From Prorocentrum cordatum (Eukaryota; Sar; Dinophyceae; Prorocentrales; Prorocentraceae), in contig CAUYUJ010014771.1 in NCBI GenBank assembly GCA_963575745.1, positions 343,501 through 407,500 of the forward strand: a stretch of 64,000 bases of DNA, written 5' to 3'. A model generated the notes under the pieces. It worked only from the letters and a program-made list of their open reading frames with translations. It made no database searches and was not told where the DNA came from. Numbering within the stretch: the first letter of the stretch is position 1; every line of letters begins with the position of its first letter. Shown piece by piece: positions 42,003-53,600 of the stretch. The position numbers and the translations under genes are program-made.

Positions 42003-44345
42003 ATGCCGCCGACGCTGACCTTCCAGCCCGGGGCTCCAGTGCACGATGGTGCGCCGGAGATACTGGAGGAGTATTTGGACCGCGTCCAGACGCTGAGGGT
42101 CGGCCATGCGGACGAGGTCGCCAAGAAGACGGGGCCGCTGGGCCCGAGGCTGTACAATGCACTGCGAGGAGAAGCCTACACTGCGGCCAAGGCAGACAAT
42201 ATCGCCAAGGACGACCTGGGTACAGACTCGCGGATTGAAGCACTCGTGACGGCACTGAAGGAGGCGATCCAGGGCATCGGTCCGAACCGAGTGGGCGAGA
42301 TGTTCGACAAGTATTTCGACAGCTCGAGTTGGCGCAGCGCGGAGTCGGCGGGCTCGTGGCTGACAAAAGGGCAACGAAATTCGGCAGCAGTTGCTGGGTG
42401 CGGACAGGTCTACCAAGCTGAGTGACAGTATCGAGGCTTATTTCCTGCTGATGCTTAGGGGTCTGTCCAAGGCTCAGCGCTCCCAGGTTTTGGTCAGCTG
42501 CGGCAGCGTCTACGACCCGAAGCGACCGACGAAGGCGATCGGAGTCCAGTTCGCGGACCTACGCAAGTCTGAAGGCAAGGCGCGACATGATCGGCGTGAA
42601 GGCAACCATGAGAAGAGGCGCGCCTACCTCGCAGAGCGACGTAATCAGACGATGACCACGGAGACGACGGCGCTTACTAGAGGACGAGCTGAACGAACTC
42701 CAAGGAATATTAGAGGTGGGCGATGAGTTTGCGGCAGAGCAGTTTGCGACGCTCAGCGAGTGCCTCGCGGCCGAGCAGGTTGCGTTCGTCGCCCAGCGGG
42801 ACCTGCGCGAGCTGAAGGACCAGGCCCGCGGGTTCACGCGTCCAGGGAAGCTGATCAATGGCAAGGACGAGACATCGGAGGACTGGAAGAAGCGGATCGA
42901 GGAGTCCAAGAAGAAGACGAAATGCAGAGTGTGCGGCGCGCTCGGTTACTGGGCAGGGGGTCCAGGGCGTGCCGAATGGGAGCGACCACTCCCGCCTCGT
43001 GGACATCGAGGTCGTGCCCAACCACGCGGTGGAAAGAGTGGCGGTGGCAAGAGTCGAGGCCGCGGGAGTGAGAGGATCCAGAAGAGCTTCCTCGCTGTGA
43101 TGGACGACGTGGACGAGGACGCCGAGGGGGCGTATAATGTGGCCAGCACGGAAAAGGATAACGATACGAAGCGCACGACGTCGCCGAAGCACTCCTGGAC
43201 GGTCGACGACCAGACGTCGCCGGCTGTGCCAGGAGCGAGCCCACGGTCAGCAGCGGCAGCAGTTGCGCCAGTTTTCCCGAGGCCGAGCCCGACGAAGAAC
43301 TGCGCGGAACGGCAAGGGCGCGGCCAACGTCGAGGCGCCCTGGGAGATGAGTAGCCGGCAGGTTGGCGCGGAGCTGTTGAAAGGGCGTGGCAAACCCCGT
43401 TGCGCGAGCGACTGTGCGCGCGAAGGTTTTGGCGCGCGCACTGGAAGGGAAGCCCGCGCTAGGGACTGTCGGCGCAGCCCTGGCTCGGCAGCGGCGGCGT
43501 CATCGAGCGGGGCGAGCGGCCGTGAGTCTCACGGCGCAAGAGCGCGGTCGACGAGCGAGGGAGGAGCCACTACCTTCATTCGAGCCAGAGGGGTGTGAAT
43601 TTCGGTCCACGGCGACCGCCAGGCACTAGTGACGCCGAAGGCCGGCGGCAAGCGTGACGTGACCGAGGGGCAGTCCGGGCTGTGGCTCATCAAGCAGAAG
43701 TGGCCGCCACGCGCCCCCACACGGTGCAGGGTGTGTCCCGACGGCTGAATTGTGCAAGGTGGTCGGAATCAGTATGCCATCGTTTGGAAGTGCGAATGCA
43801 GGGCGCGGACGGCGGAGATATACTTCCCGACCAGCAAGAAGTGCTACCACGGAGAGATCGAAAGGCGTCTGATGCCCATCAAGGAGTCTGATGACTACGA
43901 CCACGAGGAGTTCGCGGCGGTGGTCGACGTCGCGGACGACCAGATCGAGTGCGACGACGACGATCGAGATCGCGCGCTTGGATGCTATGTGCACGAGTAC
44001 CATGCGCGGCCACGAGTGGCTAGAATGGCACTCGGCGAAGCTGAACGAGAGGCACGGCTTGCGCGTTGAATCGCACGCGTACAAGGTGATGCATCGGTTC
44101 GGCGGTGGAGCGCGCAAGGAGGCGAAGTTCAGGGACGTACTACCGATTGGTACCGGTGGCGAGAATGGTGAGATCAGTTCCGACGGTGTTCCGGGGCCAC
44201 TTGCGAAGATGTTGTTGTCCATCAAGACGCAGAAGGCCCTCGGCATGGTCATCGACATGGTCGAGGGGGCGGCGGACTTCCAGAAGCTAGGCCTTGCGGA
44301 GGGCGAGCGAAGGGCGTTGGGGCGTGAAGCTTACAGATTCTGCCA
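42003..44345 (+). mobile_element. Copia-like retroelement relic: gag, zinc knuckle, protease
   Basis: Gag starts at ATG 42003 (PTLTFQPGAPVHDGAPEILE; RVGEMFDKYFDSSSWRSAES), shifts frame near 42385 (LSDSIEAYFLLMLRGLSKAQ, FADLRKSEGK to about 42580) and again by 42716 (EFAAEQFATLSECLAAEQVA). The zinc knuckle near 42918-42960 reads CRVCGALGYWAGGPG: the two first Cys are kept, but the His is Tyr and the last Cys is lost. The protease end (44020-44300) reads YKVMHRFGGGARKEAKFRDV and SIKTQKALGMVIDMVEGA. Acidic and basic spacer lies between. Integrase and RT are missing; the element is truncated near 44345. No LTR was identified. Confidence 0.6.
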
Positions 44346-45059
44346 CGGTGGGAGGACCTCCCCATCCTCCATTCTCCCCCGTCCTACCTATGGTACTGGT
44401 GGTGGCGTGGAGCATCGGCTTCTCGTGAGAGAAGGAGGTCCCGGAGGAGTTTCGATGTTGTCGGGTTGATTTGCTTTTTTTCGGAGCCCCGAGGCTGTCG
44501 AAAAAACAACTCAGGATGGAATTCTGGATCGCCCCTGTGTCCAAGGACCTGTTTCCAAAAAACCCTTGCTCGCATGGCCAGTGTTGGGAGCATGGTGAGC
44601 AGGAGGAGGAGGAAGAGGAGGCGGAGGAGGAGGAGGCAGGAGGCAGGAAGCGGGAGGCAGCCGCCAGACTACAGAAGGGACGAGGATGGGCAAAGGGTAA
44701 GGAATGGGGGGGGGGGGCGGGAGAGATGAGGCTGGATACGGTCCCTGCGCAGCAAGTTGGCGCCAACACGACACACAGACAGGAAGCAAACGCCTCCTTT
44801 CCTCCCTCCCTCTCCGTCGCCGGGCGGCACTGGTTGCCCGATGCCGGCGGCGCGGAGCTGAACAGATCAGCGCAACGCCCACAGCAGAGATTTTCTAAAT
44901 TCTTGTTGGGCGATTTTCTGCTTTGTGCAGTTCGTTTCGAAGACAAACATTGGGAAACATACGACATAGCGAAAACGGACAACACCGTCAGGTCGAGCCT
45001 TGCTACACAGCTAACGCTTCTGTTTCATGATGTCGGGCGGGCTCATGATGGGGGTGGGG
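44346..45059. other. No recognised gene
   Basis: Contains a short GGA patch (44595-44640) and a G-run near 44706. RLSKKQLRMEFWIAPVSKDL at 44495-44555 looks protein-like but cannot be assigned. Confidence 0.35.
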
Positions 45060-45285
45060 CAGATATGGTTTTGGCCCCGCGCGCGTCCTCGAGCAGGTTT
45101 CGCTGTCGGAGCTGCATGCAAAGCAGGATCGCATCGCGGTCCTCAGTCACCGGGTGATCTTGCAATTGGAAGACAGCGAGAAGGATTCTCTGGCCGTAAT
45201 GTTGGATCGGGTCGTCAGCGACGCTGCCGACGCAGAGTGGCGGTTGAGGAGGCTCACCCAGGCAGCTGCAACGTTGACTTCTTGA
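45060..45285 (+). pseudogene. Short helical coding-like fragment
   Basis: A + frame reads GPARVLEQVSLSELHAKQDR then LEDSEKDSLAVMLDRVVSDA and ends RLTQAAATLTS before a TGA. The heptad-like Leu/Val spacing suggests a coiled coil. It resembles a protein repeated in dinoflagellate genomes as I recall it; function unknown. No upstream continuation was found. Confidence 0.35.
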
Positions 45286-46369
45286 CGAATTGATGCCCAC
45301 AGTTTTGCTTCCCGCGTCCAGCACAGCAGGGGCTGTGAGCTGTGAGCAGGATCGTCCAGGTCTGAGAGGCTCGTGAGCGATGCCAGCGACGTCAGACTCA
45401 ACTTTGCATGCGCATTCATGTCGCTCATCGCGCGCACCAAGAAAGGGCGACGACAGCGACGGATTCAGTATTACATACCGCCAGATCAGTTACGCTTTGC
45501 CGCCCAGCATGTTTCATGTCACATTTGTTCAACAACAATCGTGTGCACCTTGAGCTACACATGCGACCACTCGCCTGCCAATTCATATTGGATTGTTCTC
45601 CAGGAGTTAATGCTGGGGGAATTCCAGAAGTGGTCCGAGGGGTAACAGGTCTGGATGAACGCGTGAGTGGCAAGTTTATGGGAGAGGAAGTCTCCACGGG
45701 AGAGATTGCTGAACGAGTGGAGGTTGCTATGTGTTTCCCTCCCCCCCATTATCATCCTGCTCATCGTGTCCGAACAACCGCAGAGGGGATGTATTGCGAA
45801 GGCCTGGCGGCCGGTACCGCCGACCCCGAAAGACACCGACGACGACCAGGAGGGGGTGCCAATCAGTATCGAAGCTCTCTAGGTCATCGACCGTATCGAA
45901 TCGAAGTGTCAAACCTCTTGCACCACTTCTCCTCGCCCTTCTTCCCAACTATGGCTCTGCCTGCCGGGGTGAGGGAAGCGGAACCCTTTTGACTGCGCGA
46001 GAGGCCTCTCGAGCTAAACAGTTACGGATCGTCCGTCTCTCTCCTCTTGATGCTATCATGCTGCCTGCTGTGCGGGCGGGGGAGGGGGAATCCAACAATA
46101 TTATGTCAGAAGCCTCCGAAATCCTTCGAAACTCCGTTATATGGAGTATAATTCACACTGGTGAAAGAGGAAACGAAACTTCGCTATGCACGTTCACCTC
46201 AGCACCGGGAAAACCTCAAGCAACACAATGTCCTGTCTTGCTCTAGAGCGGCTGTGGATGTGACCAGAAGCCGTTGTATGCATCGCCTCTGCTTACGAGG
46301 GGGGGAAGGGAAAAACGAGAGGAAGGAGTATGCAGAAAGGGTTGTGACAAAAGCAAGAGGGTGCCTCAA
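45286..46369. other. No recognised gene; possible copia 3' flank
   Basis: AT-richer unique sequence 3' (minus sense) of the copia element, where its LTR would be expected. I could not match it to the other end of the element. Confidence 0.4.
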
Positions 46370-46818
46370 TCACCGTGGGGACGACCGTCCCTCCAGTACT
46401 CGTTGGTCACCTCGTAGGCCCGCACGAAGCCCTGGGTCTGGTGGTAGTATCTCCCTCCGCTTGGCTGTCCAACTCCAGTGAATGTGACCGGGCCCATCAC
46501 ACCCGCGTCGCAGTAGGTCTTCGTCGTTTTCTTCTTCTTCTTCTTGTTTTTTTTGGTCTTGGCCGTCGTGTCAGGGAGAGGTCCTGGATTATTCTACACC
46601 TCCTGTGCCTTGTCACGGCACTTGCTCCAGCACGCTCCAACCGCGAACACGATCACCACAGAGAATGCCATCATCATCTCCATCACCGTCCAGAGTGGCA
46701 TACTGGTCACAATCTTCGGGCTGTCCTGACACACGAAACTCACCATGCCGATGTCCTCCTTCACCGTGTAGGCTGCCACCTCGCTGGCCTTGGCCGTCTC
46801 GGTAAACACTGCCAGGGC

Positions 46819-46857
<39 letters not shown>

Positions 46858-48016
46858 CTGGCTCGGTCTCGAAGTTGCGAATCGCTGGGGCTCAGCCTGT
46901 CGGTCCTTAGCCGTCTTCTTCTTGGCTGCCTGGAACTTATCGTCGAATGTCAGGCTTATTGTTCCAGTCCTAAGTCGATCTGCCAGTAGCTGTCGAGCCG
47001 CCAACTTCGCAAAACCATCTGCGAACTGTCGCTCCGAGCTGACCCAGTACCAGCCTGTGGCACTCGCCGTCATACGCTCCTTCAGCACCTGCACCTCGAT
47101 GCCCGTCCTCTTGCCATCGAAGTTGCACACGTGGGGCTTCTTCGCGGCGTCGTAGAGAGCCTCGGCGTCCACCACGAGCGCGCTCTGGCCCAGCACCTGC
47201 ATGGTGCCGTTGAGCCTCAGGTCCCGGCTCGGGTCGAGCATCAGGCTGTGGTGCACCTTCACATACTCCAGCGCGTCCACCTCGCTTGCAGCAGCTTGCG
47301 CTTCATTTGCCAACGAGGACCTGCTGACCCTCGGAAGCTTCCGTGAGCGCCAGTCCACCACCACGTACTCGACGGTCTTGTCGTTGAGCACGTCCTTGTG
47401 CGCTGCCAGGATTAGGTAGCCGCCTTGCGAGCTGCCGTCCCTCCAGACCGCCCACGCCGCGTCCGTCATACACACGAACGCCACCTTTTCGGGGTCGTCG
47501 AATATCTTGGGGAAGAGCTTGCACGCGTCGCTGTTGGCCTTCGCGAACCAGAGCGTCTTGTTGGCCTCCACGAGGTCTTGCACGATGGCGTTCTCGTTGA
47601 TCGTACTCTGGCCGAGGCTGACGCTGCACTGCAGATGCGGTGCCGACTGGTTGCTGGGCCACGCCAGGCTACCCATGAGTCCTCGCACTTGCCGTCGCTC
47701 GCCTTCGGTGATGGCCAACTTGTGGTCAGTCGCTCGGTTATTCGTGATCGTGATGGGCTTCAGCGTCTTGACGTCGGCTCCACAGCTCACTTGGTAGTCT
47801 CCGTTCGGTCGTCGCCTGAGCTGGTTGCCACAGAAGTCCATAGCGCCATCTGATTTCAAGCTGAGAGTACCATTCTCCGTATCCCCCCACGTACTGAAAT
47901 TGAAAAATTTCTTGAGCTCCTGGTCCCGCGACACAAAGCAAGCCTGCCCTGCCGCGTTGCTGCCCTGCCGCGTTGCTGCCACCTCCGAGCATGTCGTCGA
48001 CGTGCAGCCCGATAGC
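46370..48016 (-). pseudogene. Copia RT end, RNase H and C-terminal tail
   Basis: Minus strand. The catalytic box GLHVDDML lies just after the TGA at 48017-48019. After the 16-base duplication the other frame continues QACFVSRDQELKKFFNFS, then the RNase H: FVCMTDAAWAVWRDGSSQGG (first catalytic Asp), SRSSLANEAQAAASEVDALE (conserved Glu) and LVVDAEALYDA, with WVSSERQFADGFAKLAARQL as the last catalytic motif. The tail carries an Ala-rich run and a hydrophobic segment (MEMMMAFSVVIVFAVGACW). A TAG at 46594-46596 precedes 74 further open codons (Lys-rich, then RYYHQTQGFVRAYEVTNEYW) to a TGA at 46370-46372. Confidence 0.7.
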
Positions 48017-51000
48017 TCAGTCGAACTGCTTGTCTGCCTTTTCATCCTGAATGCGATAGCTCATGAAAAGGCAGGGGTCGAGGGGATGCACGACGTAGCC
48101 GCAGCTGATCATGCGATCGGTCGCCTCCTCCCACCACAACCTAGGAGCGTCGCTCAGGCCGCACGTGCTCTTGAGTAGCTTCATCTTTGTGCCCGGCACA
48201 TCGCCCAGCATCCTGCACGCCTCCGCTGGCAGAAGCATCGATATGCCACGAGCCGATGGCTTGCCCTGCAGAAATGCGCTGCTCACGTCGGCAGTGAACA
48301 GCGTCCAGTCGTACATGTGGCTAACCAGCACGATGAAGGTCCTGCTCAATCTCGCCATTGTCGATGAGGATTTGGCCAGCTTCCCTGCCAGAGCATCTGG
48401 GTCTCGGAAACCTTGGATCACCAGCCGTACCTTGGCCCGGTAGCTTCCGTCGGTGTTCTTCGACCACTTGAGCAAGAACGGCGCCCTCAACACCTCGTTG
48501 GGATCTTTGGCCTTGGTCACGTCCTGCTCCCAGACCTGGTTGTCGAAGAAGCTCTGTAGTTCCTTGCGCTTCGCCTCGGCGAACTTCGCCTTGTCCTCAG
48601 CCGTCATGCGCTTCTCGCTCAGCTCGCTGGCCGCGCAGCACATCTCGTAGTCCATGTAGAGCTCCCGCTGCTCCGCGTCGAAGCTCCATCCGTCGGGCAT
48701 CGCAGCGAGGTCCACGAAAGTAACCTCCTCCGTAGTAATCTCGTGCCTGTCGTAGGGTCCTGCCCTATGCTGGCGCCGTGCCGAGAAGGTCCTAAGCGGG
48801 CCCATCTCAGCAGCGTCCTGCACTCGGCGCGCCTCTCTGAACCGTGCCGCTGAGTCGCCGACCACATCAGTGCTGGTCTCGACCTGCGCCGCAGGTGACT
48901 GTTGCGCCTCTGGTGCGTCTGTCGGGTCCATGTCGGGATCCTCAGCTGCAGGAATCGCCGCGTCGGCCGCGGTGGCCGTCTCTTGGTGCTCAGGCTCGGC
49001 TTGCGGCTCCGAGCTCTGCGTCCCCGACACCTGGCGCATTTGATCCCCCGTGGCTTGCCTGGGGGGTAGGCGCGACTGTCCCGCCTCCAGGGGCCTGCTC
49101 GGGCTCCTGAGAGGGGTCCATGGGCTCGTCGTAGTCGTCCGCCTTCGGCCCTGGGAGCTGGCTGACGTCGAAGAACTACACGAGCCACCACGTCGTAGGC
49201 CCTGTCGGGAACTTTGAGCTCGCTGCAAGTTCTCGGTCCTCCTGGGCTCGCCGATGGTCTCCACGCTCGGGCGGATCTGGTCGGGGCTGCACCATAGTAA
49301 GCTTCCGCCGTGTGTGATCCAATACACCTTGGGCTGGTCGTTCTCTCCATCCTCGCGTAGAGCCACCGTAGCTGGGTCCCTCCAGCGAGACTTCTGGAGT
49401 CGGCTCGCTCCTCGGTCACGCCAGTAGTAGCACAGATCGTCGACACTGACCGAGTCGTGCGTGTCTCGCCGCTTGCGCAGGAAGGCCCTGCGTAGGCGCT
49501 CCGCCGTGTCCGCCTTGATGAAGGCGGTGGCCGCTGCAGCGCGATGCTGCATCACCCGCTGGAAATCATCGTCCTCCAGGTAAGCCTCCGACGCCGGCAT
49601 GTGCAGCGAGTCGGCGGACAATGAGTCATTGAGCTCCGGGTTGTGGCCCAAGACCCATTGCGACGGACTATAGCCCTTGTTGTGGGTCATTCGGTTGATC
49701 TGGGATGGCACGTAGTCCAGTGCCGTCTTCAGCTTCTCGATGTTGCGCTCGACGCCGGTCTCCTCGAACCAGAGCTCCAGCGTCTCTCGTAGTACCTGAT
49801 GGGCGCGCTCGATGGGTCCGAGCACATGGCGTGCCTCGCCCGGGGCTATCTTCATCTCGATGTTGTGTTTGTTGGCCCAGTCGAACATCTCCTGAGTGCA
49901 TGCTGCTCCACGCTCGTCCATGACGAGCCTCTTGGGCGTGCCGTAGTGTCGGATCCAGGACTTCTCGATGGACTTGATCGCCTCTCCCGTCGTCTGTCGT
50001 GCCACGATGCCCTTCTGGAAACGGCACGCTCCGTCCAGCATGTGAGCGATCTTCGCCGCGCCCACGCGCAGCTTGAACTCGAACAAGTCTAGGTAGAGCG
50101 CCTCGTTAAACTTCTTCCAGGTCGTCGGCGCAGTCTTCAGCGATTGGGATGCCATGCGTCGCTCGGCGCAGGTCAAGCACACATAGCGTCCGGCACAGGC
50201 GATGATCTCCTCGCGATCGTTCGCGGCCGTCAACATGCGCACGAACGTCTCCACGCTGGGGTGATCCAGGTTCTTCTGGAGCCGCTTCACGTACTTGAAC
50301 ACGTTCTGGGCGAACTCGCTCTTCAGAACCTTGTTGGAGTACATGTCCTTTACGTTCTCGTCGTTGATGTCCACCGAGGTGTAGTAAACGAACTCTACCG
50401 GGTCCTCGTCCGCCTCCAGCCCCAGCATGTCGAGCGTCTCGTCCAGCATGGAGGGCTGGTCCAACAGGTCGCTCAGGATGCTGGCGAGCTGTGCTCCGTA
50501 GTTCTCGGCGAACCTCGTCCGGTGTAGGTTGGTCCCAGGAATCTTCCCTTCCGAGTGGACATGTTGGTGTGAGCCGTCGCACTGAAAACCATTGAGTCCG
50601 TCAGCTAGCCCCCGTCGTGTGGTGCGGACCCCAATCTTCTTGCGAGCGGGCCCTTCACCTGGTATCTCCAGTCCGGTCATGCACTGATCGAAGAGAACGT
50701 GATGGCCTGGGAGATTGTAGAGGGCTCTCGTCTTCCAGCTTCTTGCCGTAGACGTCTGCTCCAGGTGCACGTGTCGGCCGTTGGTGCATTGCTTCAGGTA
50801 GATCCTCTTGCAGAACATCAGGTGCGTGTCGCGGTGCTCTCGGCGTCGCTCTCGAAGCTGGTCTCTGTTGGTGCCCGTCTTACAGCTGATCTCCTGCATG
50901 AGCGACCACAGTTTGCACTCGGGGCTTAACCATACGTCGTCTGGCCCCTCCTCGTCGATCAGCTGGAGGAACTTCTCTTGGGCGCTGACCTTGTTGAAGT

Positions 51001-51060
51001 CCCAGCCGTTGTGTATGCCAAACGTCCGCGCCTGATGTCCACGTCGTAGTTCTTCTGTGA
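48017..51060 (-). pseudogene. Copia integrase and reverse transcriptase
   Basis: Minus strand, about 1,010 codons without a stop, continuous upstream of the first ATG (50899) to a frameshift near 51060. Integrase: YVCLTCAERRM, then the D-D-E triad in YLDLFEF, LVMDERGA and GPIERAHQVLRET. Reverse transcriptase: QVWEQDVTKAKDPNEVLRAP, RAKVRLVIQGF and the first catalytic Asp in LFTADVSSAFLQG, then STCGLSDAPRLWWEEATDRM. The frame closes at TGA 48017-48019, four codons before the HVDD box. The long unbroken span suggests recent activity. The integrase would insert the cDNA that the RT makes inside gag particles. Confidence 0.8.
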
Positions 51061-52856
51061 ATTGAGACTGGCCACCGTAGACCTCCTAGACCTTCCGTTG
51101 CTGGATAGATATCTCGAGCTCTGTCCAGGTCGCGTTGTACCTCCTTGTAGGCTGAGTCCACGGCGTCCTGACATCTCTTGAGCTGCCTGTCGCTCTCGTC
51201 TTTCTGATCCTTCTTGGTATCGATCTCCACCATGGCTCCAATGAAGTCCACTGCTTCCTCGTATGATAACACCTCGTCGCCCAGGATGGTGCAGGGGCTG
51301 ACCGGGTGCTGTACTCGGACATGGTACATATTATGTGGCAAGAGTGTCTGGTCGGCGCGCTTTTTCTCGTTGTTGTCGTAACTCTCCAGCATGTTGATCA
51401 CGAAGTGCCCCTTCGCCGACTGCTGACGTAGTGGAAACCATTTGCCATCTCCATCCCAGCATGCCCGCTTATTTTTGTAGTCCGTCACGATTGCGAGCTC
51501 ATCCATGATTGGCTAGCCGAACAGGAATGGCGTGCAGCCTGGGATCATATACGTCTGGATCTCCACAAAACGGCCCCATGGGAAGGAGGGTACCACTGCA
51601 CACACCGGCGCCTCGCCAGTCGCATCGCTGCCATACCTGAAATTCTTGGAGCTCGGAGAAAACTTCATGTTCTTGATCGGGAAGCCCTTGTCGACCAGCA
51701 TCTTGCAATATCCTCTCAGCGTCTCGTGTCCTACGATCACGCTGGTCGCTCCGCTGTCGTGAATCGCCTCGGAGGGGTCCTGGTCGCTCACGCTGTATAT
51801 CTGGTCGGGCTCCGTCTCGGTGACCGTCCGCACGTCGTCTGGTTCTGCTGCTACGTGCTGTCTCTTCCTGTTCTGGCGTAGGCAATCCCTTGCAACATGT
51901 CCCCGTCCACCACACCTCAGGCATATGGTCTCCTCCGTCGCCTGTGGGGCGAAAGAGGCTGCGCGGGCTGGAGCGCCTCTGGCCGGGGAGCCTCTGGTGC
52001 ACGTCTTGCCACGGCCCTTAGCTGGTTGTCGTCCGCATGCTCGCTCACGTGATGCGCTTCGAGCGCCGCCGCGAGCCCTGCCTCCGCCACTGGCTATGAT
52101 CTGCGATGTGCTTCTCGGCGGTGGCAGCGGTGGTTGTACAACGGCCGTGACATGATAGAACCCCCAAGCCAACCTCATATCACTTATCTTCTTACGAGAA
52201 TCGGTGTACGCAGCCATGATCTCGTCATATTCGTCCACGCTGTACGCTTGGCCCACATTCTGCATGGTCGCCGTCTCGCTGTAGTAGCAGGCCTCTGAGT
52301 CCAAACCACTGGCACCAGCTGGATACTCCACTTGTTGGTCGTCGGCGTCTTTGTTGTAGGGCTGCTGATATTCGTCATCTTCGCCGTAGCAGGTGTCGTC
52401 GTAGGTGTCCTCTTCATATGCTTCGTCCACCTGGTAGGCCGCTGCTCCTGAACTTGCCCTGCTGGATGGTAGCGAATCCGGGCCGAACTTCTTCATCTCG
52501 TTCTCGGCTCTGTCCAACTTCAGGTCGTCACCGATCCGGTTCATGATGAGCTGCTTCTGTTCTCGGTCCAGACCCGCTCGCCGAAGGAGGAACCGACCCA
52601 GCACTCAGTCTGGTAGGTCCACGTCATGCACTTCTATCTTCTTCTCCGCCATCCTGTATCTCGTCAGGTAGTCGATCAGCGGCTCCTTCGTCTTGCGAGC
52701 GACTCTGAAGAATAGATTCTGGAAATCCGTCGGCAGCTCCGTTATCTGGCCATACTTGTACGACTTGTCCAGCGCCTCCAGGATCATGTTCCATCCTTTC
52801 TCCTTCTCGATCTCTTCTACCGGCATGTCCGCGACGAAGTCCCACGCTTTGTCCTA
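50880..52856 (-). pseudogene. Copia gag (second segment), zinc knuckle and protease
   Basis: Minus strand, one frame with a TGA at 52605-52607 and a TAG at 51513-51515. Gag: DKAWDFVADMPVEEIEKEKG, LPTDFQNLFFRVARKTKEPL, FLLRRAGLDREQKQLIM. Tyr/Asp-rich and Arg-rich spacers follow, then the zinc knuckle CLRCGGRGHVARDC (CX2CX4HX4C, near 51883-51924), all residues intact. The protease active site is AIHDSGATSVIVG. Past the TAG the frame continues IMDELAIVTDYKNKRACWD to DLDRARDIYPATEG, then shifts near 51060 into the integrase frame. Confidence 0.75.
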
Positions 52857-53600
52857 CAAGCCTTGAGTGATCTCCAGGCCAACGCGACTTGCCACGTCCA
52901 CGTGATTTGCCTTTGCCGCTTCGCCCTTTGCTTTTGCGTCGGTAGCCTCCGAAACGACAACGTGGACGAAAACCAGACATCAGATAGGCCTGATCCACAT
53001 CCATCTCTGTCAATCAAGCCTCGATTGCATCGGACTCGTACCAGACGCCGTCGTCGTCGTATGCTCCATATGATATCTCTCCAGATTCAGTCCAGTACTC
53101 TCTGTAGTGTAAACCGCTCTCTTCATCATGTGTCTAATATGTGAGACCTTCGCCGTCGTCATCGTAGTCCTGGTAGTTCGCGAGAACATAACGCATAGCT
53201 TTCTCATCGTCCGCGTAATGGTTGTGATGTGAATTTCCTGTTGCCATCTCCTGTTTGGCGATCCCTGTCAACATCGAATACGCAGTCTGGATAGCATGTG
53301 AGTCAATCCAACATTGCTGATGGTAAGGCCCGCCTTGTCGTTCGCCTCTTGATATCTCTCACGGAAGCTCAGCAAGAACTCTTGCAAATATTGATTGCCA
53401 CGTCGCGTACCCAGAAGCTTATCAAGATGCTCTCCTTGTCGGTCCTGATCATGAATCTCGAATGCTTCCGTCAACTTCTGCATCCAATGCCCTGCGCCGC
53501 TGATGCTGGCCTCTTGGATGACGTTGCCGTTCGCGTCGCGCTCCTTATCTTGACGTGCCAGTGCCAACGCAGCGTCACCTTTTAATATCAACTCCATTCC
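52857..53600 (-). pseudogene. Extra gag fragment with acidic and basic linker
   Basis: Minus strand. 53268-53597 reads HWMQKLTEAFEIHDQDRQGE then TRRGNQYLQEFLLSFRERYQ and GLTISNVGLTHML, a gag-like helical block. In another frame, 52990-53240 reads HYADDEKAMRYVLANYQDYD and YREYWTESGEISYGAYDDDG with TAG at 53134-53136 and TGA at 53014-53016. A basic stretch follows (KSKGRSGKGKSRGRGKSR). The same gag-acidic-basic order occurs again downstream, so two gag regions stand head to tail. Confidence 0.55.

Larger units (their letters stand above)
46370..53600 (-). mobile_element. Copia-like LTR retroelement, near-complete domain set
   Basis: Minus strand, order 5' to 3': gag fragment, acidic and basic linker, second gag segment, zinc knuckle, aspartic protease, integrase, reverse transcriptase, RNase H, hydrophobic tail. 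The integrase-before-RT order is copia-type. Damage is light: six in-frame TAG/TGA stops, frameshifts near 52860-53000 and 51060, and a 16-base duplication at 47948-47979. LTRs, primer-binding site and target duplication were not identified, so the ends are approximate. Confidence 0.8.
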
